From the NCBI GenBank assembly GCA_014529385.2, contig CM043942.1:3994501-4058500 (forward strand): a stretch of 64,000 nucleotides of DNA. Reading direction: 5' to 3'. The stretch is from Adiantum capillus-veneris. Lineage: Eukaryota > Streptophyta > Polypodiopsida > Polypodiales > Pteridaceae. Each line of letters starts with the position of its first letter. Position 1 is the stretch's first letter. Below the pieces are notes generated by a model. It worked only from the letters and a program-made list of their open reading frames with translations, was not told the DNA's origin and searched no databases. Below are positions 42,088-52,422 of the stretch, one piece after another. Both the position numbers and the translations under genes were made by a program.

Positions 42088-42591
42088 ATGTCTACACCCA
42101 TCAAATGTGCTCTTACTTTGGGAGAATTGTTAAAACTCAGACCATATTTATGGAATGATCTACAAAAAACCCTAGAGAAGGTGGGGATAACGGGGCTGAT
42201 CTCAAAAAATATGGGAAAATTGAAAAACGAAATGGATAACAAAGAGATTGGATCTGTTCCAATGAACAAAGTCGGAGAATATTACGAGGAAGAAGAAGGA
42301 AACACAACCCTTCCAGTGAAATATAATGACATTGAAACTATGGCAATACTGGATAGTGGGTCAGGCATAGCCATAGCCATGAAAGCAATATGGAAATCCT
42401 GGGGACAACCAGCCATTAGAAAAACTCAAATGAAATTGCGATTGTCTGACGGACACATCGAGAGACCATCAGGGCTGCTTGAAGAAGTGATAGTCAATTC
42501 TTGTGGGATTGAATATCAACACACTTTTGCCATAGTAGACTTTGGGAAAAAACTCAATTACAAAATCATATTGGGAAGACCTTTCATGTGA
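42088..42591 (+). CDS. Retropepsin 1 (element F, usual position)
   Basis: 167 residues. The catalytic loop is AILDSGSGIAIA (D-S-G at residues 89-91, 42352-42360), with the second-strand motif KIILGRPF near residue 160, about 70 residues later as in retropepsins. It cleaves the polyprotein. The frame ends at TGA 42590, inside the segment that normally leads into RT. Confidence 0.75.
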   Translation: MSTPIKCALTLGELLKLRPYLWNDLQKTLEKVGITGLISKNMGKLKNEMDNKEIGSVPMNKVGEYYEEEEGNTTLPVKYNDIETMAILDSGSGIAIAMKAIWKSWGQPAIRKTQMKLRLSDGHIERPSGLLEEVIVNSCGIEYQHTFAIVDFGKKLNYKIILGRPFM

Positions 42592-43540
42592 TAGGTACAG
42601 CTTATCCAAGATTGGGAAAACAATTATCTGTACTTGAAGCAAATGGGATCTATAACAAGGATAAATCTAAAAGATCACACTTATAGAGATGTCTTGAAAA
42701 CACCCATACAAGATTTTGATTTAGTCTCTTTGGCTGAAACTAAGCTTCCATCCTGGTTAAACAAAGACACTCCTATTTGGATGTGTGGAGCCTCAGAAAA
42801 TGGGAGTTTGAAACGAGAAGAATGTATTTTAGAAAGGGATTTCACAGACACAGCATATGTACTTGAACCCTTTCCCGAGCATTTGCTTGAGCCATTTGAG
42901 TGGAGTCAAATTTTAGCGACAATGGATGTATGTGTGAATACGTCTATGCCTACTCAATTTTGCAATGAGGATGGCTACAACATAATTCTCATCCAAATGA
43001 TTTCAACCCTCAACATGGAAGATGAAAATGAGGAACCCAAGGACTTGATGAAAGCTCAACAAGTCTTTTCAGACCTCTACTACGATGCAAAAGATGAGTT
43101 ATATGAACACTCAGCTACCTCAGAAGATACGGTGTCAGAAAAAGAGCATACGAGAGCTAAGCTACTCATGAAAGGAGGGGAGGAGAAGTTTTTTGACTTT
43201 CCTAACCAAAATTTCAGAAGACAAAAATGGTATAGACAAAAAAGAGACACCAAAAATGTGAAAGTTAGACCTAGGCCATCAGTCTCTAGTAGAACACAAT
43301 TCCTGATGCAGATAGATGCAAATGATTGTGTCAAGGACAAAATCACTAGTAGATATCCTTCAAACGAAAATCCAAAAGTCGAAAACATCGAGAAAAACAA
43401 GGAAGGATACTCAAGGAAAGCCAACCAAACAGGACAAGGGGCCAACCATGACACTAGTTGAGAGGAAAAAGAAATATCAAGAGTTAAAAAAAGCTCTAAA
43501 GGAGATATACACAACCGAAATGGAAACCAAGAAAGAGGAT
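42592..43540 (+). pseudogene. Protease-RT spacer (element F)
   Basis: Readable from YLKQMGSITRINLKDHTYRDV to the Glu/Lys-rich end near 43540 (main frame 42634-43461). Motifs SWLNKDTPIWMCGASENG and FCNEDGYNII recur in the antisense relative at 53640-54030, so this spacer is conserved within the family. No enzymatic domain recognised. Confidence 0.6.
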
Positions 43541-44299
43541 GGTAAGGATGTAATGAGTGCTTATCGGGTTATGCCCTTTGGGTTAACTATACTCCATCCA
43601 CCTTTCAAAGATTGATGAGCCATGATTTTAAAGAATATCTTAGGAAATTCTTGGAAGTATACATGGATGATCTATGCGTACATTCATCAATCCGTGCTGA
43701 TCATTTTAAACACCTCAAAAAGGTATTCGAAAAATGTAGACTTTATAGGATTTTCTTAAATCCTGAAAAGTGCACATTCATGGGTAGACCCTGGGGCGGT
43801 CACTTTTTAGAATGTGTATGATATCACGTGAGTTAACCGGAGAGGATTATTAAAAGACCAAAATGTATAAAAATGTATACATACAGAGGGGGGTGGGGGT
43901 TTTTTAAATAGGCTCACAGTGTAAGTATATTATGTATATTAGGGTATTATTAATTACCTCTTGAACGCGCGTGATATAGGGGTCTTTTGATAAGTGACTG
44001 CCCCGGGGGGTAGACGAGGAAAAATTCTTGGACATATAGTGTCTAAAAATGGCATAGCTACTGATATTGACAAAATTCATGTCATTGCTGATTTTCCTAA
44101 ACCAACAACAGTCAAGAAGGTTCAAGCCTTCATGGGGCATTGTGGATATAACAGACGGTTCATTTACATGTACGCTATAATTGCAAAACCCATATGTAGC
44201 TTGATTACACACTTTGAATGGACCAAGGCATGTAAAGAATCCTTCATGAAGCTTAAACAAGCTCTCACCTCAGCTCCAATATTGAAAGCACCAGATTAA
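43541..44299 (+). pseudogene. RT C-terminal half, split by a MITE (element F)
   Basis: YRVMPFGLT is followed by a decayed STFQRLM region, then FLEVYMDDLCVHS with the catalytic Y-M-D-D (near 43660-43670) and LNPEKCTFMG up to 43789. The MITE occupies 43790-44007, and RT resumes at 44016 with RGKILGHIVSKNGIATD and AFMGHCGYNRRFI. The fingers and first catalytic Asp are absent upstream of 43541, so RT is dead. Confidence 0.8.
43790..44007. mobile_element. 218-bp MITE in the RT of element F
   Basis: Flanked by 8-bp direct repeats GGGTAGAC (43782-43789 and 44008-44015). Ends are inverted: CCTGGGGCGGTCACTT left and CCCGGGGCAGTCACTT on the right complement, with looser inverted similarity continuing inward (TATCACG..., ...GAGGATTATTAA / GAGGTAATTAAT). 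No ORF. Removing it and one duplication copy rejoins the RT reading frame. An 8-bp duplication fits hAT-type elements, but the termini are not a clear hAT match. Confidence 0.8.
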
Positions 44300-44790
44300 A
44301 ATAAGATATTCCACATACATGTAGATGCTTTCAATTTTGCCATAGGTTGTATACTAGCTCAACCAGGAGATGGAAAATTTGATTTTCCTATTTCTTATGC
44401 TAGCCGACAGTTGAACATGGCATAAAAGAATTACATACCACTGAAAGAGAAGGGTTAGGAATGATCTATGCCATTAAAAAGTATAGACATTATCTATTAG
44501 CTAACAAATTTGTGTTCTTTGTAGACCACCAAGCTTTGTTGTATGTGGTCAACAAGCCATGCAGCACAGGAAGAATAGTGAGATGGTTCATCATTCTTCT
44601 GGAAATTGATTTCACTGTGGTTGTAAAAAATGTCACTACACATTAAAGAGCAGATCATTTGTCAAGGATTGTTTCAGGAGAGTCACCTAAAGGGGTAGAC
44701 AATGATCTACCAGATGCCTATTTGTTCTCCGTGGAAATGATATCTCAATGGTCAGAAAACATGGTATCATTGATGACAATTTCTCAAGTG
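44300..44790 (+). pseudogene. RNase H (element F)
   Basis: After a TAA at 44297 come IFHIHVDAFNFAIGCILAQPG (first Asp), FPISYASRQLN, IYAIKKYRHYLLANKFVFFVDHQALLYVV (VDH for TDH) and RADHLSRI, with stops near 44425 and 44644. A single, Ty3-type RNase H; no extra archaeal-type copy seen. Confidence 0.75.
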
Positions 44791-45170
44791 GATTCACAAA
44801 TACCACTTCTTGTTACAATCGGAATAATCGAGCAATCGTCTATGTATCAATTACTAGCTGGTAGTCTATACAAAAGAAATCAAGATGTAATATTTCTCTT
44901 ATGCATTAATCCTGAAGAGAAAGACCAGTACCTAAGTCAAGCACATATTACCATAGTGGGACTTCACTTTGCGGAAGACTACACTATGCAAAGAATCTTG
45001 AGACTTGGAGTATTTTGGCCGACTATGAGGAGTGACATTTGATATTTTGTAAAGGATTGTCCTCATTGTCAAAAACAAACACCCATCCCTCATGTAACAT
45101 TGTTTCAAATGTCGCATGTTCCTAAGTGGAGTAACTATCTGGTTACTTACTTATCAAGACGAATATTTCC
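44791..45170 (+). pseudogene. Integrase zinc module, copy 1 (element F)
   Basis: YQLLAGSLYKRNQDVIFLLCI, then a His region SQAHITIVGLHFAEDYTMQRILRLGVFWPTM and the Cys pair KDCPHCQKQ: the H-H-C-C finger that precedes Gypsy integrases. One stop (TGA 45040). The following stretch (MSHVPKWSNYLVTYL) leads into a second such module rather than the catalytic core. Confidence 0.75.
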
Positions 45171-45440
45171 TGAGGATATGAGTAAACACCCGTCAAAGAG
45201 CACTTGAAACTGAAGCAAGAGACTATGCTCTTATTGGAAACCAATTGTATTGGAGAGGTAAGAATCAACATCTGCATCATATATTCCAATTATAGAACAA
45301 GCACAATCCGGATTAGCTGGAGGTCACTTTTCTAGTGAGACCATCGTAAGAGCAATCTTGATGGCGTGGCTAACACTTTTTGCAGATGCCAAGGAATATG
45401 TTAGAAGGTGTGATGCTTGTCCAACGAGAAAAAATGTCAA
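45171..45440 (+). pseudogene. Integrase zinc module, copy 2 (element F)
   Basis: Repeats the same layout: RALETEARDYALIGNQLYWRGKN, (frameshift) GLAGGHFSSETIVRAILMAW and RRCDACPTRK. The first His of the pair is not visible (QAQSG where EAHSG would be usual). It is followed directly by the catalytic core, so this copy occupies the canonical place. Confidence 0.75.
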
Positions 45441-46140
45441 CACGTGTAGATAGCATGTCCTTAAGACCAATGATGAGGCAAGAGCTTTTGCAAAGTGGGG
45501 TATCGATTTTGTTGGGCCAATACAACCACCTGCTTATAGAACCCAAGCTCAGTACATCATTGTAGCTACGGACTATTTGACCAAGTGGGCCGAGGCTAAA
45601 GCAACTCAAAAGAATGATGCCAAAACCACTGCAGCTTTCTTATATGAATATGTATTCACGAAATATGGACTGCCAATTGAAATTGTCAGTGATCGGGGAA
45701 CTCATTTCCTCAATGAGGTAATTGAGTATTGGTCATCCGTAAAAAATCATCTCCCTATCACCCACAAGCAAACGGACAAGCTGAGCATATGAAAAAAAAA
45801 ATTAGCTCGGTATTGACTAAAGTAGTTAGTTTAGGAAGGACAGACTGGGAAATGAATCTCCATGCAGCTCTATGGACTTATCGAGTTTCATTCAAAACGG
45901 CTTTAAATGCTACACCCTTTAGCCTTGTTTACGGTCTGGATGTCATACTGCCAATAGAGTTTCTATTGCCGACACTAAGGGTAGCAAAGAATCTTGAGTG
46001 GACTGAATATGAATTGTCAGAAAGACTAGAAGATTTAAGAAGCTAGATGAGCAAAGGCTAATTGCCGTAGCTCATATCTATGCACAAAAGCAGAAACAAA
46101 AATAGTTTTTGATTCCCATCTAATAACAAAAATCTTCAAG
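45441..46140 (+). pseudogene. Integrase catalytic core (element F)
   Basis: KWGIDFVGPIQPP (first D), IVSDRGTHFLNEV (second D) and, in another frame, YHPQANGQAEHMKK (E): the D,D-35-E core that inserts element DNA. Then ALWTYRVSFKTALNATPFSLVYG. Stops at about 45450 and 46044 and a frameshift near 45760. Confidence 0.85.
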
Positions 46141-46413
46141 AAAGGGGACTTAGTTTTAGTCTATTCCCCTAAGCAACACATTCCCAAGTTTAAGAAAAAG
46201 GGAAACGAACCATTCATCATTGAAGATGTATCTCCAAGCGGAGCAGTGAAGTTGTCCACCCTAGATGGTGAACCAATGGCTAATTGGATAAGTGGATGTC
46301 GTTTAAAGAAATACAATTTGCTGCTAACCAATGAATTGCTAGAAAGAATGCATGCAGCCAAGCAAAGGAGGATTAAACAACAACAGGTTATTGATGAATC
46401 CCAAGAGGAAGCT
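46141..46413 (+). CDS. Integrase C-terminal SH3/GPF-like domain (element F)
   Basis: KGTLVLVYSPKQHIPKF, NEPFIIEDVSPSGAVKLSTLDGEP, GCRLKKY: the usual post-core Gypsy module that binds DNA. In frame with the second protease after TGA 46414-46416. A Gln/Lys-rich helix (LLERMHAAKQRRIKQQQ) ends this part. Confidence 0.75.
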
Positions 46414-46416
46414 TGA

Positions 46417-46938
46417 CTTCGGGTACTCAAATGGAAAGCTGCTCTCAAGAATCAACAGATATCGATTCCCATCAACACTCTGGATATAGATGACCGACAA
46501 TGGGAATTACCTAAAGATGCAGTTTCAACAGATGATGACTGGTTAGACGGAATGGACCTGCACATCAAAGTACAACTCAACAATCATAGCACAAATGCTT
46601 TGGTCGACACAGGAGCTAGAGTAAATGCAGTCAGTTATTCCACGTACAAGAAGGCAACAAGTCAAGCATTGACAATAGGAATAGCGACAATCAAAGGATG
46701 CAACAAGAACCCAACCCCAACATTGGGAGTAGTCAACTTGAACGTGATAGTACATAGATGTTCATGTCCTCATCAGTTTGTATGCTTACCAGATGAACAC
46801 ATGAATGAGACGATGATTCTTGAAATTCCCTGGATGTGGACATACAAAGCAGTACCAGATTGGGATACAAATCAGCTCAAGCTACCACCTAAATGTGGGC
46901 AACTCATTTTTCCAATTGCACCATGCAACGAGGAATAG
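46417..46938 (+). CDS. Second retropepsin-like domain, downstream of integrase (element F)
   Basis: Open in the same frame as the integrase tail after one TGA. An acidic linker (TDDDWLDGMD) leads to HIKVQLNNHSTNALVDTGARVNAVS, with catalytic D-T-G at 46606-46614, and then GVVNLNVIVHR and MILEIPWMWTYKAV about 70 residues later. The expected ILG reads ILE, one base change from Gly. The spacing of D-T-G to this motif equals that in retropepsin 1 (42352), yet the two sequences differ, so this is not a recent duplication. In known Gypsy elements the protease lies before RT. Role unknown: cleavage of extra products or a domain borrowed from another element. Confidence 0.75.
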   Translation, partial: LRVLKWKAALKNQQISIPINTLDIDDRQWELPKDAVSTDDDWLDGMDLHIKVQLNNHSTNALVDTGARVNAVSYSTYKKATSQALTIGIATIKGCNKNPTPTLGVVNLNVIVHRCSCPHQFVCLPDEHMNETMILEIPWMWTYKAVPDWDTNQLKLPPKCGQLIFPIAPCNEE

Positions 46939-47016
46939 AAAGGAAGCAATCAGTAGACCAAACCACAAAGTAATCAATCTTCTCCATCCTCTCGACAAGA
47001 AAAGGCTACAAGTAGC

Positions 47017-47349
47017 ATGCAAGGAGTCAGGAAAATTTGGGTACCAAAAGCACAGCTTAAGGACAAGCCGATTCAAATCTGGGTGGCCAAAACAATACCG
47101 ACAAAACCAAAGACGGTTCCAAGGGTCAAAACACAGAGACGAGCTTCTCCAAGCAAGGAACCTAACACAAATTGGATTTGGCAAAAAAAGGAGCACTTAT
47201 CTTCTCCACAAACCGTAAAACCAATCAAGCAATGGAGAGTTAAGTCTCAAAAGACTCCACCACACCAAGCAAACCAACCTACCAATAGCGAGAAAAATCT
47301 CAATAACTATCAAAAGTGCTACCAACAGCTCAGGCAATTAGCGTGTTGA
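47017..47349 (+). CDS. Basic Trp-containing ORF after the second protease (element F)
   Basis: 110 residues, Lys/Gln/Pro-rich, with spaced copies of a basic aromatic motif: KIWVPK, IQIWVAK, NWIWQKK, KQWRVK. No family recognised. It lies between the second protease and the polypurine-like tract. Possibly a nucleic-acid-binding tail, or a shifted continuation of the pol frame (stops at 46936-47010). Confidence 0.35.
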   Translation: MQGVRKIWVPKAQLKDKPIQIWVAKTIPTKPKTVPRVKTQRRASPSKEPNTNWIWQKKEHLSSPQTVKPIKQWRVKSQKTPPHQANQPTNSEKNLNNYQKCYQQLRQLAC

Positions 47350-49660
47350 AGCATCCAGATGGTACAATCAAACAGAGAGCACACAAGCTACAAGATTTGC
47401 TCTTTGGAAGATAGCATCAGAAAGCCTCGACATCCTCAAGACCCAGCTCTTGCATAGCATAGTGATTTGAATTGCATTGATCTTCAAAGCATGGTAGAGC
47501 TAGCCACGGCTATGTATAGAAACGATTGTTCAACCCATGCACACAATCGTCCCGGAGTACGCCATCTAGGAGGGGTGGAAGGACGCTAAGTAATTAAGGG
47601 CAATGTTTGAAGAGGGAGGAAAAAAGTTTCATGTTAACGTGTGATTTTTTAGCAAATTACCTAATAATGCCCTTATAATTCATCATTAAGGGAAAATTCA
47701 ATGATAATATCTTCCAGGTGAGTGTAAATAGTGTATATATTATCAAAAAATAGTCCTTTTTGGTTATTTTTCATCATTTTTCTTGATAAGGAGATTTAAA
47801 AATAGAAAAATCCAACAAAAAACAATAAAGCTATGATATTTTCCTAATTATTGGATTTTCACTTTGCTTTTTTAGCACATTATGTTATTTTCTTTGATTT
47901 TTTCAATTAACAGATCAAAAATTAATAATAAATAGCAAAGGAGCTCAGATGAAACAACTGAAGACACGATGCTGATAAAAAAGACAAGGCGGACAAGCAC
48001 AAAAATTTTCAATGAAATTAGAAGATGGAAGCGGGAAGCCTAAATTAGGCGGCCAGACCTACTTTTGTAAAATTCTTGCAGAATGAGCTACAGGAATCCG
48101 ATCGGGGAAATTTTTGAGACTAACATAGATTTCACGGCCTAGTAGGACTAACGGGGGAATCTGGGGAAAAATGGTTCGGGAAGTCCGGGTATAGATATCC
48201 CAGGTAAGCTAAAACCACCTCATTTCCACTTGTGGCCTTTGCAAAGAGAGCTTTTCGACCTCTTTCTCGCGTCTTTTCCGGAGTCTACAGTCACCCGTTT
48301 TCAGCGTCGTCTCACACGAGACATGAGGGGTAAGTTCTTTACTCATCAATGATCCATTTTGTACAGCCGGTAGCTATTCTAAACCCCTAGAAAAAACCCT
48401 AGAATCCATGCAGTCCACGAAGACCTACGACCAAAAACTGATCATAGCGGCCTGTCAGCTCGACCAAATCAGATGGGATTTGAATTGTAGCATGCCCTAA
48501 CATAATAGAACCTTTCTATATCATCAAGTTGACCATTCAACAGGGGTCGAGGGGGTCCCCAGTAAAAAAGCTAGGTTTCTGACAGATGCCAGAATTTGGT
48601 TCTGACTCCATAGACAGCTTGCCTACGAGGTTTTATACAATGTATATGATTGGTCTCGTGAAATCAATCAAGCCAAGCCCTTGAAAAGTAAAAAACGGCT
48701 TGAAGGCTACAAAGCGTCAAATTCGACATACAAGGTCAAAACTGACTCCAAATGAGCCAAAATTGGATGAGTTGATTCACGACTATGTTGCGGACAAGTC
48801 CAAAGCCTCACAAGTGACAAACCAACTCAACAGAACAGTGTAGTCACAGAAATCAAAGAATTCAGAGTCGACAAAGCACAAAGTGATGTCGACAAGACCA
48901 AACTTGACCAAATTCAATTTAGGACTTGTTTTAGGTGTATAGAATGTGTTTAGGTCAATTTTTTTAAGTTTAGCAAGAAAATTGTGACTGTTGTAAATAA
49001 TCGCAATTATTTACTTTTGCATTATTTTGCTTGGAAATTGTATCATCACCTCACCTATAATGTGTACACACCTATTACATGCCAAAAATCAAGTATGAGC
49101 CAAAATGAGCACCTATAACTTGGAAAATTGCCAAAAAACACAAAGGAGTCTTTGCAAGCCAAATTTTGAGTTATGGACCCCTTTTTTTAATCCAAATCAC
49201 CTCATATCACATGCGCAGAGTCTATACAATGCTTAGAACCATTTTGTATCAAAAAATGATGATTTTGGTGGAAAAGTTAATAATCGTGATTATTTACTTT
49301 CATGCCAAAATGGGAGAATTTTGCTATTTTGCCATCATACATCCAAAGTACATGATGTGTTAAGTCCACTAGCCAAGTTTGAACCAATTTGGAACTTAAA
49401 ATCTTAATTTCCTTTATATCTACTGTTTTAGAGTCCTAAAGCCAAAATATGGTACCATTTTCACCCTATGCATCCAAATGAGCCCATATTTCACTCAGAG
49501 CATATATTTGGTATATACTTCAAGCCTGTGATGCCAAGTTTGCAAAAAGTTGGAAACATTATTCAACTGTAAATAATCACGATTATTTACTTTGGTTGCA
49601 AATGTTTGTTTGGACATTACAATTTTGTTCCTTACATGTTTTTATGTCACTCTTTGGGTT
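47350..49660. other. Non-coding DNA with three palindromic repeats (possible 3' LTR of F)
   Basis: A purine-rich GGAGGGGTGGAAGGA (47568-47582) ends F. The following 2 kb has no ORF. Near-perfect palindromes GTAAATAATCGCAATTATTTAC (48993-49014), GTTAATAATCGTGATTATTTAC (49276-49297) and GTAAATAATCACGATTATTTAC (49569-49590) recur every 283-293 bases. I could not match a partner LTR upstream. Confidence 0.5.
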
Positions 49661-49671
49661 CTTATGGAAGC

Positions 49672-51165
49672 GTCTCGATTAAAAGGAAAAAAGTTGTATT
49701 GTTGCTTTGTGGATTTCAAGAAAGATTTTGACATGGTACCATGAGGAAATCTTTGGAGACGTATGCAAAGCCTTCAAGTGCTGAGAGAATTTATGCATGT
49801 AGTTTTTTGCATCTACCAAAAAGTAATATGTTGACTACATATGGAAGATGGAATTTCAGAATTTTTTGCAAGCACCATTAGTGTCAAACAAGGAGCCCAC
49901 TTTCCCCAACCCTCTTTGGGCTACTCATTGATGAATTGGAATGCATGGTTCTTGATTTTATGCAACAAGAAGGCATAGAAGAGGTTAAGATCGGAAATGT
50001 GGTGATCATGCTTTCGCTTTATGCCGATGATGTAGTGCTCTTGAGCACATACCTTAGAAGATGCACAAAATCTTATGAGTTTCTTGGAACGCTTTTCCTA
50101 CATAGCAGGCTTATCGTGAATGGATCCAAAACCAAGGTTATGCTTGTAAAGAACCTCAATGATGAAAATCCATGCATTGTATACAACAATGAGCAACTTG
50201 AAGAGGTAGATAGCTTCAAGTACGTTGGCCTTGAGGTTCCATCCAATCATAAATGGAAGGATTGTGCAATGCGTCGCTTGGAAGCCAAAAAGAGGGCTTA
50301 TTATGCATTTGAAAACATGTGCAATGCTGGAGAGATCAAGTGTTGGACTCTCAAAAAGTACCTCTTTGACACATTGGTGACACCAGTGCTTCTTTATGGA
50401 GTGGAGGTGTGGGGTGGTAGCATCGGGAAGTCTACTTGGAAAGAGTTTGAGAATATCCAAAAGTGTTTTCTCACCAACTTTCTCCAAGTCAAGACACAAA
50501 CACCCTACATGCTCTTACTTCTTGATTCCGGATCACTTCCCATTGAGGTCTTGGGAATGCACAGTGTTGTGGAGTACATGCTTAAGACATAATGTAGCCC
50601 TTTGTATCGACTTCCTAGAATCACATATGAAGCAAGTCAAAAGGTCCAAAAGACATGCAAGAGGGAGAATATTACTAAGTTCGGGGTGGATACTTGACAT
50701 CAAGAAATGGTTTGGAAGATGGGATGCATGTCACTTGGTCAAGGATGCATCAATCGACTCCCAAGTTAATGAGGCCTTCTTACAACGCCAATGTATCACA
50801 GCTTGGGAGAAATCTGGTGTTCTCGCTTCAACCATTACACCACACACATTGCCCTAAACTACAAATCTCTCTTCTTCTCCAAACGAGGTAATTGAACCCA
50901 TCCCTACATCCTTGAGCCCATCTTGTTGTGTGTGATCCACACCATTTCCTCCATTCGTCTTAGCTCCCATTGTCTACATTGCAAGACAGGACGTTGGGGC
51001 ACTGGCGAGGAGTCTCATCGACTTTGCACCTTATACCCTGTCAAGTGCAAGAGAGTGAGTACCAAACATTACTTGAGTGCTCAGCTTTTGACCACATTAG
51101 GTCCTCTTTTCCCCATATAATCAGCCATGAGCTCTCCCTACATACCTTCCTCTCCCAACCATGAT
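49672..51165 (+). pseudogene. LINE reverse transcriptase and C-terminal zinc region
   Basis: Non-LTR RT: motif A region KGKKLYCCFVDFKKDFDMVP (first Asp present), a stop, SVKQGAHF, then an open 218-residue frame (49936-50592) with catalytic LYADDVVLLS, KTKVMLV, VDSFKYVGLEV and LFDTLVTPVLLYGVEVWGG. The downstream part shifts frame (50396-50857, 50970-51164) and ends in a Cys/His region (HCLHCKTG, TLLECSAFDHIRSSF), the usual LINE C-terminus. The endonuclease half is absent, a 5'-truncated copy. Confidence 0.82.
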
Positions 51166-51298
51166 GTGGACTCTCTATTGCGACGCTCATTTCAGTCATT
51201 TTTGAGCATCAAGAGTCACTTATGACCTCCACTCACACCACATGACATGTTCATTTGGTATCATAGGTCATATTTAATCTCTGAGGATGATAATAGAA

Positions 51299-51299
<1 letters not shown>

Positions 51300-51360
<61 letters not shown>
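51300..51360. repeat. (CT)n microsatellite
   Basis: About 30 CT units between the LINE and a Copia-type gag. Confidence 0.92.
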
Positions 51361-51362
<2 letters not shown>

Positions 51363-51501
51363 GAACCCTAAAGTTTACAGCCAAGCACAAAAAATTGCAA
51401 ATAAAATTTCTATCATCTCTGAAGAGGAATTTGTGCTAGTGTGTAAAGAGGTAGACATTGGCTAGGAGAGTATCCAAAGATAAGGCCCCTCTATTAGCAC
51501 A

Positions 51502-52422
51502 ATGGAGAAAAAGGGAATTGAAAAGTACAACGGGGAAGGATTTCACACCTGGCAAACAAATTTAAGGGGTTACTTAATGAAAAAATGTTTATGGTCTATT
51601 ATCAACACAGTCCTAGAACAACAAGACAAATCCAATGGAGTACATACTAGGACATCTACACTCATAGCAAGTGCACAGAATTTGGCCAAAGACAAACAAG
51701 CATTAGGAATCATCATCACCTCCTTGCATGACAACTATGTGCATTTCATAATTGAATATAAGCATACACATGAAGCGGGCATGTCCTAGAAAGTAATTTT
51801 GGAGCCATGGCCAAAAGAAGTAAACTTAGTCTTAAAAGACAACTTTACAATATCATTATGACTGAAGGGGAGGACATTGTTAGCCTAGTAAAGAGGCTTA
51901 AGAGCATTGTCATGCATCCAATCGAAGTACCAAAAGATGACAAAGTGGCCATACTATTATGTGCACTTCCACCTTCTTAAGACCACTTAGTCACGATTCT
52001 TGAAGACAAAGAAGCATCTCCACCTTTCCAAGATATTGTCAACTCAATCCAAGCAAAATAAAGGAAGCAAAAATATTCATTAACATCATCAAGAGGGGCT
52101 TTTGTCACAACATCCTCAAGGGGAACATATTCGCCATCGACATCATCAACTGGAAGAAAGTGTTATGAATGTGGAAGAATGGGACACGTAGCAAAAGACT
52201 TCTACACAAACAAACGTTGCAGCAAATGCAGTAAGAAGGGACACCCTCCTTCTTGATGATACTCAAATGGAGGCAGTAGCAGTGGAGAAAGCAGCAGTAG
52301 TAGAAGCAACATCAGAAGCTACAAAGGAAAGAGATCTAATGAAGGATCACCTCACGTGGTAGAGGACGAAGAAGAAGACGAAGGTGAGAACAACCTTGTC
52401 TTCTATGACGACATACTTTGAA
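51502..52422 (+). pseudogene. gag: Copia-type Gag without pol
   Basis: MEKKGIEKYNGEGFHTWQTNLRGYLMKKCLW is a Copia Gag start. The capsid part continues with stops and shifts to PPFQDIVNSIQAK. Two zinc knuckles follow: CYECGRMGHVAKDF (last Cys lost) and CSKCSKKGHPPS. An acidic Ser-rich end (VVEDEEEDEGENNLVFYDDIL) closes at TGA near 52420. No protease, integrase or RT follows; an LTR-like start appears 160 bases on. A primer-like TGGTATCATAGG lies at 51257-51268. Confidence 0.65.

Larger units (their letters stand above)
38893..47582 (+). mobile_element. Large Gypsy-type element F (internal region)
   Basis: Plus-strand order: Gag, double zinc knuckle, retropepsin 1, spacer, RT, RNase H, HHCC module 1, HHCC module 2, integrase core, SH3/GPF-like tail, retropepsin 2, basic ORF, polypurine-like tract (about 47568-47582). 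LTR edges are not established. RT lacks its first half and carries a MITE. Stops and frameshifts are numerous. A diverged relative occurs antisense at 53640-54230. Confidence 0.8.

Noticed and set aside
49672-51165. LINE fragment as a source of an active reverse transcriptase
   Set aside because: Lacks the endonuclease half and has a stop and frameshifts.
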